NCBI GenBank assembly: GCA_025548565.1
Contig: JAJLPB010000005.1
Location: 186,001-250,000, forward strand
Length of the DNA stretch: 64,000 nt
Origin: Rugamonas sp. A1-17
Lineage (GTDB): Bacteria > Pseudomonadota > Gammaproteobacteria > Burkholderiales > Burkholderiaceae_D
Direction of reading: 5' to 3'
Part shown: positions 12,490 to 21,873 of the stretch, in pieces
Numbering within the stretch: position 1 is the first letter of the stretch
Layout of the letters: every line of letters begins with the position of its first letter
The notes under the pieces: model-generated
Seen by the model: the letters and a program-made list of their open reading frames with translations, nothing else
Told to the model about the DNA's origin: nothing
Databases searched by the model: none
Translations under genes and position numbers: made by a program

Positions 12490-13665
12490 ATGGAATTCGA
12501 ACTCTGGTGGTTATTGGGGATCCCGGTCTTCTTCGGACTGGGCTGGGTCGCCGCGCGCGTCGACATACGTCAACTGGTGTCGGAATCGCGCACGCTGCCG
12601 CGCGCCTACTTCAAGGGCCTGAACTTCCTGCTCAACGAGCAGCCGGACAGGGCCATCGACGCGTTCATTGAAATCGTCCGCATGGACACCGAAACGGCCG
12701 ATATGCACTTCGCGCTGGGCAATCTGTTCCGCCGCCGCGGCGAGACCGAGCGCGCCATCCGCGTGCACCAGAACCTGCTGTCGCGCCCGGACCTGCCGCA
12801 GGAGCAGAAGGAACACGCGCAATACGAGCTGGGCATGGACTATCTGAAGGCCGGCCTGCTGGACCGCGCCGAGGAAACCTTCACCGCCATGGTCAGCGGC
12901 CAGTACGCCGTGCCGGCGCGCCGCGCGCTGCTGGAGATCTTCCAGCGCGAGAAGGAATGGCCGCGCGCCATCGAGGCCGCGATCGGCCTGCAGGAATCGG
13001 GCGCCGGTGCGCGCCAGAAGGAAATCGCGCAGTTCTACTGCGAACTGGCGCAGGACGCGCTGGTACACATGCATCCGGAGGAGGCGCTGCCGCTGCTGGA
13101 GAAGTCGCTGCACGCCGACCGCGTCAACGTGCGCGCCACCATGCTGAGCGGCGACGCCCATCTGGCACAGGGCGATGTCGAGGGCGCGCTGCTGACCTGG
13201 CGCCGCGTCGAGCAGATCAGCGTGCCGCACACGGCGCTGGTGGCGCAGCGCATGATGGACGCCTACCGCAAGGTGGGCCGTCCGCAGGAAGGCGTGAACC
13301 TGCTCAAGTCCTACCTGGAGCAGGCCTCGTCGATCGACCTGATCGAGGTGGTGTACAAGGCGGTGCTGGAGTTGGACGGCGTGGACGCCGCCAAGCAGCT
13401 GGTGAGCAACGAGCTGCGCCGCACGCCGACCCTGCTGGGCCTGGACAAGCTGCTGGAGGCGCGCCTGATGGATGCGCCGGCCAGCCTGGTGCCGGAACTG
13501 TCCATGGTCAAGAACCTGGTCCACGGTTATACGCAAAAGCTGGCGCGCTATCAGTGCAGCCACTGTGGTTTCAAGGCGCGCCAGTTCTACTGGCAGTGCC
13601 CGGGATGCAGCCGCTGGGAGACCTACCCGCCGCGCCGCACCGAAGAACTCAACGTCATGAACTAA
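12490..13665 (+). CDS. lapB: LPS assembly protein B (TPR and rubredoxin-like)
   Basis: The 391-residue protein is anchored by one N-terminal transmembrane helix (about residues 4-20). It then has a series of TPR repeats (about 35-340) and a C-terminal rubredoxin-like zinc/iron ribbon with CSHC and CPGC (about residues 355-375). E. coli LapB (YciM, 389 aa) has the same plan and regulates LpxC turnover. It lies in the lapA-lapB-ugd-rfaE cluster, which is devoted to LPS and capsule precursors. Confidence 0.95.
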   Translation: MEFELWWLLGIPVFFGLGWVAARVDIRQLVSESRTLPRAYFKGLNFLLNEQPDRAIDAFIEIVRMDTETADMHFALGNLFRRRGETERAIRVHQNLLSRPDLPQEQKEHAQYELGMDYLKAGLLDRAEETFTAMVSGQYAVPARRALLEIFQREKEWPRAIEAAIGLQESGAGARQKEIAQFYCELAQDALVHMHPEEALPLLEKSLHADRVNVRATMLSGDAHLAQGDVEGALLTWRRVEQISVPHTALVAQRMMDAYRKVGRPQEGVNLLKSYLEQASSIDLIEVVYKAVLELDGVDAAKQLVSNELRRTPTLLGLDKLLEARLMDAPASLVPELSMVKNLVHGYTQKLARYQCSHCGFKARQFYWQCPGCSRWETYPPRRTEELNVMN

Positions 13666-13678
13666 GAAGAGCACCAAC

Positions 13679-15046
13679 ATGAAAATCACCATCATCGGCA
13701 CCGGCTATGTAGGCCTTGTCACCGGCGCTTGCCTCGCCGAGCTGGGCAACGACGTTTTCTGCCTCGACGTCGACCAGAAGAAAATCGACCTGCTCAACAA
13801 CGGCGGCATTCCGATCCACGAGCCGGGCCTGGAAGAAATCGTCGCGCGCAACCGCGCGGCCGGGCGCCTGCAATTCTCCACCGACGTCGCCGCCTCGGTC
13901 GCGCACGGCTGCCTGCAGTTCATCGCGGTCGGCACGCCGCCGGATGAAGACGGCTCGGCCGACCTGCAATACGTGCTGGCCGCCGCCAGGAACATCGGCA
14001 AGCACATGACCGAATTCAAGGTCGTCGTCGACAAATCCACGGTGCCGGTCGGCACGGCCGACCGCGTCAAGGCGGCGGTGCAGGCCGAGCTGGCCGCGCG
14101 CGGCGACGCGTCCAAGTTCTCGGTGGTGTCCAATCCCGAGTTCCTGAAAGAGGGCGCGGCGGTGGAAGACTTCATGCGCCCCGACCGCATCGTCATCGGC
14201 TACGACGGCACGCCGGAGGGCGAGAAAGCCCACGGCCTGATGAAGAAACTGTACACGCCGTTCAACCGCAATCACGAACGCACCTTCTGGATGGACGTGC
14301 GCTCGGCCGAGTTCACCAAGTACGCGGCCAACGCCATGCTGGCCACGCGCATCTCGTTCATGAACGAACTGGCCAACCTGGCCGACCAGGTGGGCGCCGA
14401 CATCGAGGCGGTGCGCCACGGCATCGGCTCCGATCCGCGCATCGGCCACAGCTTCCTGTACGCCGGCGCCGGCTACGGCGGTTCCTGCTTCCCGAAAGAC
14501 GTGCAGGCGCTGGAACGCACGGCGCGCCAGTACGACCAGGACCTGCTGATCCTGCGCGCGGTGGAGGCGGTCAACGACAAGCAGAAGCTGGTGCTGGGCC
14601 AGAAGGTGGTCAAGCGCTTCGGCGCCGATTTGCGCGGCAAGCACTTCGCCATCTGGGGCTTGGCCTTCAAGCCGAACACCGACGACATGCGCGAAGCCCC
14701 GGCCCGCGTGCTGATCAAGCAGCTGCTGGACGGCGGCGCCACCGTGGCGGTGTACGACCCGGTCGCGATGACGGAAGCCAGGCGCGTGCTGGAGCTGGAC
14801 CTGAGCGCCGAAGAGATGGCGCGCATCCGTTTCGCCGCCAGCCCGATGGACACGCTGGCCGCCGCCGAGGCGCTGGTGATCGTCACCGAATGGAAGGCCT
14901 TCCGCAGTCCGGACTTCGACCGCATCAAGTCCTCGCTGAAGCAGGCCGTGATCTTCGACGGCCGCAATCTGTTCGAGCCGGAAGTGATGGCCGAGGCGGG
15001 CTTCGAATACCACGGCATCGGCCGTTCCATCCTGACCCGTGTGTGA
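13679..15046 (+). CDS. ugd: UDP-glucose 6-dehydrogenase
   Basis: It oxidises UDP-glucose to UDP-glucuronate using two NAD+, supplying exopolysaccharide and lipid A modification. The product is 455 residues. The Rossmann motif [15 protein letters not shown] is at the N-terminus. The catalytic cysteine is C270 in [18 protein letters not shown] and the C-terminal UDP-binding GRN motif (DGRNLFEP) are present. It starts 13 bases after lapB. Confidence 0.96.
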   Translation: MKITIIGTGYVGLVTGACLAELGNDVFCLDVDQKKIDLLNNGGIPIHEPGLEEIVARNRAAGRLQFSTDVAASVAHGCLQFIAVGTPPDEDGSADLQYVLAAARNIGKHMTEFKVVVDKSTVPVGTADRVKAAVQAELAARGDASKFSVVSNPEFLKEGAAVEDFMRPDRIVIGYDGTPEGEKAHGLMKKLYTPFNRNHERTFWMDVRSAEFTKYAANAMLATRISFMNELANLADQVGADIEAVRHGIGSDPRIGHSFLYAGAGYGGSCFPKDVQALERTARQYDQDLLILRAVEAVNDKQKLVLGQKVVKRFGADLRGKHFAIWGLAFKPNTDDMREAPARVLIKQLLDGGATVAVYDPVAMTEARRVLELDLSAEEMARIRFAASPMDTLAAAEALVIVTEWKAFRSPDFDRIKSSLKQAVIFDGRNLFEPEVMAEAGFEYHGIGRSILTRV

Positions 15047-15065
15047 TTGTTGAAAAGAGGTTTAC

Positions 15066-16013
15066 GTGAGCACTGACGTTACGATATACAAAGCACCGGC
15101 GCTGGAGCAGGTACGTATTCTGGTGGTAGGCGATGTGATGCTGGACCGTTACTGGTTCGGCGACGTCAGCCGCATTTCGCCGGAAGCGCCGGTGCCCATC
15201 GTCCGCATCGAGAAGCGCGAAGCGCGCCTGGGCGGCGCGGCCAACGTGGCGCGCAACGCGGCCGCGCTGGGCGCGCGCGCCGGGCTGCTGGGCGTGGTGG
15301 GCGCGGACGAGGCCGGCAACGAGGTGGAGCAGATGCTGCAAAGCGGCGGCATCCACAGCTACCTGAAGCGCGACGACGCCATCTCCACCATCATCAAGCT
15401 GCGCGTGATCGGCCGCCAGCAGCAGATGGTGCGCATCGACTTCGAGGAGCCGCCGACCGACACCGTGCTGCGCGACAAGCTGCTGCAGTTCAAGGCGCTG
15501 CTGCCCGACTACGACGTGATCGTGCTGTCGGACTACGCCAAGGGTTCGCTGGTCAACGTGGCCGACATGATCGCCTCGGCGCGCGCGGCCGGCAAGGTGG
15601 TGATGGTCGATCCGAAGGGCGACGATTTCAGCCGCTACGCCGGCGCCACCGTGCTGACGCCGAACAAGTCGGAAATGAAGCGCATCGTCGGCAGCTGGCA
15701 CAGCGAAGAGCAGCTGACCGCCAAGGCGCAGGCGCTGCGCGCCGAGCTCAAGCTGGACGCGCTGCTGCTGACCCGCTCGGAAGAGGGCATGACCCTGTAC
15801 ACCGACGGCGAGCAATTCCATATGCCGGCGCAGGCGCGCGAAGTGTTCGACGTCTCCGGCGCCGGCGACACGGTGATCGCCACCATGGCCGCCATGCTGG
15901 GCGCGGGCGTGGGCTGGAACGAGGCGGTGCAGACGGCCAACCGCGCCGGCGGCATCGTGGTCGGCAAGCTGGGCACGGCGACCGTGACGCGCGAGGAGTT
16001 GTTCAACGCCTGA
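15066..16013 (+). CDS. rfaE1: D-glycero-beta-D-manno-heptose-7-phosphate kinase
   Basis: This PfkB/ribokinase-family kinase makes heptose-1,7-bisphosphate for the LPS inner core. It has 315 residues and only the kinase half of E. coli HldE; the adenylyltransferase domain is absent. LGGAANVARNAAALGA and the C-terminal catalytic DVSGAGDT motif are clear. The start is GTG after AAAAGAGGTTTAC, which includes a good AGAGG. In many Burkholderiales the epimerase gene hldD follows; here a ComEA-like gene comes next and no hldD is present in the window. Confidence 0.92.
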   Translation: MSTDVTIYKAPALEQVRILVVGDVMLDRYWFGDVSRISPEAPVPIVRIEKREARLGGAANVARNAAALGARAGLLGVVGADEAGNEVEQMLQSGGIHSYLKRDDAISTIIKLRVIGRQQQMVRIDFEEPPTDTVLRDKLLQFKALLPDYDVIVLSDYAKGSLVNVADMIASARAAGKVVMVDPKGDDFSRYAGATVLTPNKSEMKRIVGSWHSEEQLTAKAQALRAELKLDALLLTRSEEGMTLYTDGEQFHMPAQAREVFDVSGAGDTVIATMAAMLGAGVGWNEAVQTANRAGGIVVGKLGTATVTREELFNA

Positions 16014-16135
16014 AGGCCGGGCGTTGAGGCATGTCATAAAAGCTTCATGGATTATCTGTCAACCGTCGTCGACGCTGGCCGTTAAGGGTGTTCAAGGCGC
16101 GCTTGCCGCCTTTCACCCACCATGGAGATTGAGAC

Positions 16136-16534
16136 ATGTTCAAGAAAATTTTGCTGGCTGTTGCAACCCTGATTGCAACGATGGGCTTCGCTTTCGCGCA
16201 GGTCGATGTCAACAAGGCTGACGCCGCCGCGCTGGATTCGGTCAAGGGCATCGGCCCGGCCAAATCGAAAGCCATCATGGAAGAGCGCAAGAAAGGCGAT
16301 TTCAAGGATTGGGCGGACTTCGAGAAGCGCGTGAAGGGCATCGGCGAGAAAAACGCCGTCAAGCTGTCGCAGGCCGGCCTGGTGGTGAACGGCAAGCCGC
16401 TGGAAGGCGCGCCAGCCGCCACGGCGCCAACCGCCAAGGCCGACAAGGCCTCCACCGATAAAACCGCCGCCAAGGCAGACAAGGCCGCAGCGAAGGCCGC
16501 CAAGGCCGACAAGACCGCGGCACCCGCCAAGTAA
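16136..16534 (+). CDS. Secreted ComEA-like helix-hairpin-helix protein
   Basis: The protein has 132 residues. A signal peptide (to about residue 21, FAFAQ) is followed by tandem helix-hairpin-helix motifs (VDVNKADAAALDSVKGIGP and KRVKGIGEKNAV, residues about 22-85). These resemble the periplasmic DNA receptor ComEA of natural transformation. The last 45 residues are low complexity, built of alternating Ala, Lys, Asp and Thr, and strongly charged. Such proteins bind DNA without sequence specificity. The good ribosome site GGAGATTGAG precedes the ATG. Whether this one acts in competence is not proven by the sequence. Confidence 0.88.
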   Translation: MFKKILLAVATLIATMGFAFAQVDVNKADAAALDSVKGIGPAKSKAIMEERKKGDFKDWADFEKRVKGIGEKNAVKLSQAGLVVNGKPLEGAPAATAPTAKADKASTDKTAAKADKAAAKAAKADKTAAPAK

Positions 16535-16553
16535 TCTCCCCCGCAGCCCGCCA

Positions 16554-16571
16554 GCCCGCCGCCAGGCGGGC
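16554..16571. terminator. GC-rich hairpin after the ComEA-like gene
   Basis: GCCCGCC and GGCGGGC form a 7-bp stem with loop GCCA, 20 bases after the stop. Only a weak T stretch follows. The remaining bases to 16766 have no gene; 16670-16720 is AT-rich and may hold the promoter of the next gene. Confidence 0.5.
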
Positions 16572-16766
16572 GTTCGGCTTTCCCATCCCTCCAAGGCGAC
16601 ACCCGCCGGCAGCGCAACGTAAGGCAATCCCTACAGCGAGATCAGGCTAGGTCGATAGCATTCCGGAAAGTTCGTCTGTATTATTTATTAAAATGTAATG
16701 GTGATTTCCTTGTTGGAATAATGTCCCATCCATGCGCGCTCGCGGCCTTCTGGTGCAACGACGTGC

Positions 16767-19700
16767 ATGATCCTGAAGAAGCCTATGTCATCGACTTTTC
16801 GACGCCGAGCGCCGAAGACCTCACTCAGCCGCTGCCGCCCGGTGCGTCAGGCAACGCGTCTTCAATTGAAGCAGGCCAAGCTGCAGGAGCGGCTTACGGC
16901 GGTCGCCGCCGCCGTGCCTGGCTTCCTGTTCACCATTCGTGTCGAGGTGGACGGCCATACCAGCTTCCCCTATGCCAGCGCCGGCGTGGAGCGGCTGTTC
17001 GGCCTGCGTCCCGAGGAGATACGCGCCGATGCCGCCACGTTGCGCGCCCGCTATCATCCGGACGACCTGGCGCGCCTGCTGAAACTCATGACGGAAACGG
17101 CAAGGACGCTGGCGCCGTTCCGTATTGAAATCCGCATCGACCATCCCGACCGCGGACAGCGCTGGGTGGAGATCCGCTCCACGCCGCACAGGCAGGCGGA
17201 CGGCGCCACCGAGTGGCACGGGCTGATGATCGACATCTCCGAGCGCAAGGCGATGGAGGAGCGCCTGATCGCGCGCGAGGAACAGTTCCGTTCGCTGGCC
17301 GAGAACAGCCCCGAGCCGATTTACCGCTATGACCGGGATTGCCGCCGGCTCTATGTCAACCGGGCCGTGGGCCGGATATTCGGCAAGTCCGTGGCGGCAT
17401 TGCTCGGCCATCCGCCCAGCGACGGCATGCTGCTGGGGGAGCGGCAGAGCGGCAGACTCACGGAAGCCATCCGCGCGGTCTTTGCCAGCGGCGTGGCCAA
17501 TCAGATCAACGTCGACTGCGTCGACCGCGACCAGCTGCGCCGCGACTACAACGTGCTGCTGGTGCCCGAACCCGGCACGGACGGCCAGGTGGCGACCGTG
17601 CTCGCCATTGCGCGCGACCTGACGGCCATCCGCGAAGCCGAGCGCCGCATGGCGCATTTCGTCGCCAATGTGAAGGGCTTTGTCTATACCCTGCGCCGCT
17701 CGCCCGACGGGCATTTCAGTTTTGCCTTCGCCAGCCCCGGCATCGTCGATATTTTTGGCTTGCAGCCGGAAGAGGTGGAGAGCGACATGGCGCCGTTGCA
17801 CGCGCTGTTGCATCCCGCCGACCGGCCCGCTATCGAGGCCGCGATGGCCGAGACGCTGGTCACGCTGTCGGCGTTGGAACTGGTGTTCCGTGTCTGCCGG
17901 CCGGGATTGCCGGAGCGCTGGGTCGAGGCGCGTTCCACCCCGTTGCGCGAATCGGACTCCTCCACGGTCTGGCATGGATTCATGTATGACGTCACCGAGC
18001 GCAAGCAAAATGAACGGGCCCTTGAGGAATCCAGAAACCGCCTGTCCAGCGTGATGACGACGCTCCCGGATTACATCTGGTTGAAAAATGTCGACGGTGT
18101 CTACGTGGCCTGCAATCCGGCTTTCGAACGTTACTTCAATGCGCGGGAAGCCGACATCGTTGGCAAGACCGATTACGATTTCGTCGGTGCCGAACTGGCC
18201 GATTCCTTCCGCGAAAAAGACCGGGAGGCCGTGGATGCCGACAGCATCTGCATCTACGAAGAATGGGGCAGCGTTGCCGAGGACGAGCGGCGCGTCTTGC
18301 TGGAAACCCGCAAGGTGGCGGTGCGCGGCGCCGGTGGCGAGGTCGTCGGCGTGCTGGGCATCAGTCGCGATATCACGGAACGCAAGCGGCGCGAAGACGA
18401 GCTGGGCCTGCTGAACTATGCCATCGACCACATCGAGGAAGCGGTGTACCTGATCGACGACGCGGGGCGCATCACGTATGCCAACCAGCATGCTTGCCGC
18501 GGCCTGGGTTATAGCAAGGAGGAGTTGCGCGGCCTGAGCGTAGCGGACATTGATCCCGACTGTCAGGAAGTGTTCTGGCGCGAACACTGGCGCGACCTCC
18601 AGTCGAGCGGTTCGCTGACGCTGGAGCGCCGCCACCGGACCAGGGACGGCCGTATTTTTCCGATCGAAATCGTTGCGAACTATTTGGAGTCGGGCGGTCA
18701 GGGCTACAACATGGCCATGGTCCGCAACATCACTGAACGCAAGCGCATGGAGGCGCTGTTGCTCACCCGCGAGCAGGAGTTCCGCACGCTGGCGGAAAAT
18801 TCGCCCGACACGATCGCCCGCTACGACCGGGACTGCCGCCGGCTCTACGCCAACCGGAAGCTGATAACGCAAATGGAAAAAGGCCGGGGACAAATCCTGG
18901 GCACGACGCCGATCGAATATCCCGGTGGCGTCCACGCGCAGGAATACATGGACAAGATGCGCGCGGTCTTCGAGCAGGGCGAGCCGCGCGATTTTGAGCT
19001 GCACTGGCAGGTCGGGGGCGTGGGGCATTGCTCGCATGTCCGCCTGAGCCCGGAATTCGACGACGCCGGCCAGGTGGCGCGGGTGCTGGCGGTCGGACGC
19101 GACATCACGGAAATCGACCAATACCGCAAGAAGGTGCGGCACCTGGCTTTCTACGACAGCTTGACCAAGTTGCCGAACCGCGCCTTGCTGTTCGACCGCA
19201 TCCGCCTGGAGATCGCCCATGTCCAGCGCTATCGCGACCTGGCCGGGCTGATGATTCTCGACCTGGACCGCTTCAAGCAAGTCAACGACACGCTGGGCCA
19301 TGGCGCCGGCGACCGCTTGCTGTGCGAGGTGGCGCAACGCTTGAAATACGCGGTGCGCGCCACCGACACCATAGCGCGGCTGGGCGGCGACGAATTCGGC
19401 GTGCTGCTGCCGGAGCTGCGCGACAAAGGCGACCTGAAGACGATCGCCGGCAAAATACTGCAGGCGCTGGCCGAACCATTTCATATCGAAGGCCGCGAGT
19501 TATTCGTCTCGTGCAGCATCGGCGTCGCGTTGTTCCCCGATGACAGCGTCGAAATGGAGACGCTGCTCAGGTATGCCGACGCGGCCATGTATTTCGCCAA
19601 GAAGAAGGGGCGCAATAATTTCCAGTTCTACGCCAGGGAAATGGGCGAGCAATTCTCCGAGAAGCTGGAGCTGGAGTCGGCGCTGCGCAAGGCCTGCGAC

Positions 19701-20483
19701 AAGGGCGAGCTGGCGCTGCATTACCAGCCGCAGATCGATTTGCCGAGCGGGCGCGTGGTCGGGGCCGAAGCCCTGCTGCGCTGGAACCGTCCGGGGCACG
19801 GGGTGGTGCCGCCGGAGCGGTTCATCCCGATCGCCGAGGAATCGGGCTTGATCGTTGAAATCGGCGAGTGGGTGCTGGCGACCGCGTGCGCCGAGGCGGC
19901 GGCCTTGAACCGCAGTCTGGAGGCGGCATCGGCCACACCGGTGAGGATGGCCGTGAACGTATCGACCCGCCAGTTCCTGCGCAACGACCTGGTGGGCGCG
20001 GTGCGCCGCATCCTGGCCGGCAGCGGCTGCCGGGCCGAATGGCTGGAGCTGGAGATCACCGAGGGCCTGCTGCTGGAGGACAGCCCGGAAGTGGCCGACA
20101 TGCTGGCCGAGCTGGACGGCATGGGCGTCTCGATCTCGATCGACGACTTCGGCACCGGTTATTCGGCGTTGAGTTATCTGCACCGCTTCCCGGTGGCGCA
20201 GATCAAGATCGACAAGTCGTTCGTGCAAGGCATTCCGCATGCGCGCCGGCAGTGCGAACTGGTGAAGGCGATGTTGTCGATTTCGACGGCGTTGCAGCTG
20301 GAAGTCGTGGCCGAGGGCGTCGAAACCCAGGCGCAGGCCGATTACCTGCGGGCGCACGGCTGCTCGCTGGTGCAGGGATATTTTTTCAGCAAGCCGTTGC
20401 CGCGTGTCGCGTTCGAGGCCATGTTGATGGCGACCGGGGCAGCCGGATCCCCCGCGCTTTCACACTGGACTGCGCCGGCGTGA
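16767..20483 (+). CDS. Six-PAS diguanylate cyclase/phosphodiesterase (GGDEF-EAL)
   Basis: This is a 1,238-residue cyclic-di-GMP turnover protein with no obvious membrane helix. Six PAS domains lie at about residues 41-165, 171-285, 295-410, 422-540, 545-660 and 668-785. The GGDEF domain follows, with an intact GGDEF at 873-877 and an RATD inhibitory site just before it. The EAL domain begins about residue 980 (EAL at 1001-1003). The EAL metal and catalytic residues are present in NVSTRQF, LEITEG, DDFGTGYS, KIDKSF, EGVET and QGYFF. Both activities are therefore possible. PAS1 resembles PAS3 and PAS2 resembles PAS6, suggesting internal duplication. The start could instead be the ATG at 16785. 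Confidence 0.93.
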   Translation: MILKKPMSSTFRRRAPKTSLSRCRPVRQATRLQLKQAKLQERLTAVAAAVPGFLFTIRVEVDGHTSFPYASAGVERLFGLRPEEIRADAATLRARYHPDDLARLLKLMTETARTLAPFRIEIRIDHPDRGQRWVEIRSTPHRQADGATEWHGLMIDISERKAMEERLIAREEQFRSLAENSPEPIYRYDRDCRRLYVNRAVGRIFGKSVAALLGHPPSDGMLLGERQSGRLTEAIRAVFASGVANQINVDCVDRDQLRRDYNVLLVPEPGTDGQVATVLAIARDLTAIREAERRMAHFVANVKGFVYTLRRSPDGHFSFAFASPGIVDIFGLQPEEVESDMAPLHALLHPADRPAIEAAMAETLVTLSALELVFRVCRPGLPERWVEARSTPLRESDSSTVWHGFMYDVTERKQNERALEESRNRLSSVMTTLPDYIWLKNVDGVYVACNPAFERYFNAREADIVGKTDYDFVGAELADSFREKDREAVDADSICIYEEWGSVAEDERRVLLETRKVAVRGAGGEVVGVLGISRDITERKRREDELGLLNYAIDHIEEAVYLIDDAGRITYANQHACRGLGYSKEELRGLSVADIDPDCQEVFWREHWRDLQSSGSLTLERRHRTRDGRIFPIEIVANYLESGGQGYNMAMVRNITERKRMEALLLTREQEFRTLAENSPDTIARYDRDCRRLYANRKLITQMEKGRGQILGTTPIEYPGGVHAQEYMDKMRAVFEQGEPRDFELHWQVGGVGHCSHVRLSPEFDDAGQVARVLAVGRDITEIDQYRKKVRHLAFYDSLTKLPNRALLFDRIRLEIAHVQRYRDLAGLMILDLDRFKQVNDTLGHGAGDRLLCEVAQRLKYAVRATDTIARLGGDEFGVLLPELRDKGDLKTIAGKILQALAEPFHIEGRELFVSCSIGVALFPDDSVEMETLLRYADAAMYFAKKKGRNNFQFYAREMGEQFSEKLELESALRKACDKGELALHYQPQIDLPSGRVVGAEALLRWNRPGHGVVPPERFIPIAEESGLIVEIGEWVLATACAEAAALNRSLEAASATPVRMAVNVSTRQFLRNDLVGAVRRILAGSGCRAEWLELEITEGLLLEDSPEVADMLAELDGMGVSISIDDFGTGYSALSYLHRFPVAQIKIDKSFVQGIPHARRQCELVKAMLSISTALQLEVVAEGVETQAQADYLRAHGCSLVQGYFFSKPLPRVAFEAMLMATGAAGSPALSHWTAPA

Positions 20484-20517
20484 GAAGATGGCGGGATCTT
20501 TTCACCGGAGACCGCCG

Positions 20518-21873
20518 ATGTCCTGCAAACCCCTCATCCTGTCCCTGCTGGCCGCCGCGCCGGCCTTCGCCGCCGCGCCCGACACCGGCCGCCACCAGGC
20601 CCAGATCGACCAGATCGTGCGGGAGATTTCCCCCGCCCGCATCGAAGCCTATATCAACAAGCTGGCCGGCTTCCGCACGCGCCACACGATGTCGGACACG
20701 GTCTCCGAGACCGAAGGCATAGGCGCGGCGCGGCGCTGGATCAAGAGCGAGCTGGAGCGCTGCGGCGCGGCCCAGGGCGGGCGCCTGCAGGTGGCGTTCG
20801 ACAGCCACGTCGCGCCGGTCTCCGCGCGCATCAGCCGTCCGACCGAGATCGTCAACGTGGTGGCGACGCTGCCGGGCACGCAGCCGGCGTCGGTGGACCG
20901 CATGTATGTGGTCAGCGGCCACTACGACTCGCGCAACACCGACATCATGGACGCCAGGGGCGACGCGCCCGGCGCCAACGACGACGCCTCCGGCACCGCG
21001 GCGGTGATGGAGATGGCGTGCGTGATGGCCCGGTACAAGTTCGACGCCACGCTGGTGTTCATGACGGTGGCGGCCGAAGAGCAGGGTTTGCTGGGCGCGG
21101 CGCACTGGGCCGAGCAGGCCCGGCAGAAGAACCTGAACATCGCCGGCATGTTCACCAACGACATCATCGGCAGCTCGCGCGACGAGCACGGCAAGGTCGA
21201 CAACACGCAAGTGCGCTTGTTTGCCGAAGGCTTGCCGGTGCAAAAGGAAAACAGCGATGCGGTGCGCACGCTGATCCAGACCGGCGGCGAGAACGATTCG
21301 CTGTCGCGCCAGCTGGCGCGGGCGGTGAAGGAGGCCGGCGAGCGTTATGTGCCCGGGTTCCGGGTCAACATCATCCAGCGCCGCGACCGCTACCTGCGCG
21401 GCGGCGACCACATGCCCTTCCTGGAGCGCGGCTACGCTGCGCTGCGCTTCACCGAGCCGGCCGAGGACTTCAATCACCAGCACCAGAACATCCGCACCGA
21501 AAACGGCGTGCTGATCGGCGACCTGCCGCGGTACGACGACTTCAATTACATCGCCCAGGTGGCGCGGGTGAACGCGGCGGCCTTGTCCTCGCTGTCGCTG
21601 GCGCCGGCCGCGCCGGCCAGGGTGCAGGTGCGCACCGCCAAGCTGCAGAACGATACCGAGCTGGTCTGGCAGGCCAACGCCGAGCCCGACCTGGCGGGCT
21701 ACCGCATCGTCTGGCGCGACACCACGGCCGCCGAATGGCAGGGCAGCCAGTTCGTCGGCAAGGCAACCGAATTCACGGTGCCGCTGTCGAAGGACAATTA
21801 CTACTTCGGCGTGCAGGCCATCGACAACGACGGCAACGCCAGCCCGGCCAGCTATCCGGTGCCGCTGCGCTAG
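20518..21873 (+). CDS. Secreted M28-family zinc aminopeptidase with a fibronectin-like tail
   Basis: The product is 451 residues. A signal peptide ends near residue 20. The M28 di-zinc site is complete: GHYDS, GANDDASG, AAEEQGLLGA, NDIIG and GGDHMPF supply the His, Asp, Glu-Glu, Asp and His ligands. A C-terminal fibronectin type III-like segment (about residues 375-450) carries Trp/Tyr residues and ends in PVPLR. The protein is likely periplasmic or secreted and cuts N-terminal residues from peptides. The start at 20518 has CCGGAG eight bases upstream and gives a clean signal peptide. The stop shares bases with that of the convergent chemoreceptor gene. Confidence 0.92.
   Translation: MSCKPLILSLLAAAPAFAAAPDTGRHQAQIDQIVREISPARIEAYINKLAGFRTRHTMSDTVSETEGIGAARRWIKSELERCGAAQGGRLQVAFDSHVAPVSARISRPTEIVNVVATLPGTQPASVDRMYVVSGHYDSRNTDIMDARGDAPGANDDASGTAAVMEMACVMARYKFDATLVFMTVAAEEQGLLGAAHWAEQARQKNLNIAGMFTNDIIGSSRDEHGKVDNTQVRLFAEGLPVQKENSDAVRTLIQTGGENDSLSRQLARAVKEAGERYVPGFRVNIIQRRDRYLRGGDHMPFLERGYAALRFTEPAEDFNHQHQNIRTENGVLIGDLPRYDDFNYIAQVARVNAAALSSLSLAPAAPARVQVRTAKLQNDTELVWQANAEPDLAGYRIVWRDTTAAEWQGSQFVGKATEFTVPLSKDNYYFGVQAIDNDGNASPASYPVPLR

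Noticed and set aside
16721..16766. Earlier start for the GGDEF-EAL gene at 16721
   Set aside because: That ATG is in another frame and soon reads into unrelated Arg-rich sequence.
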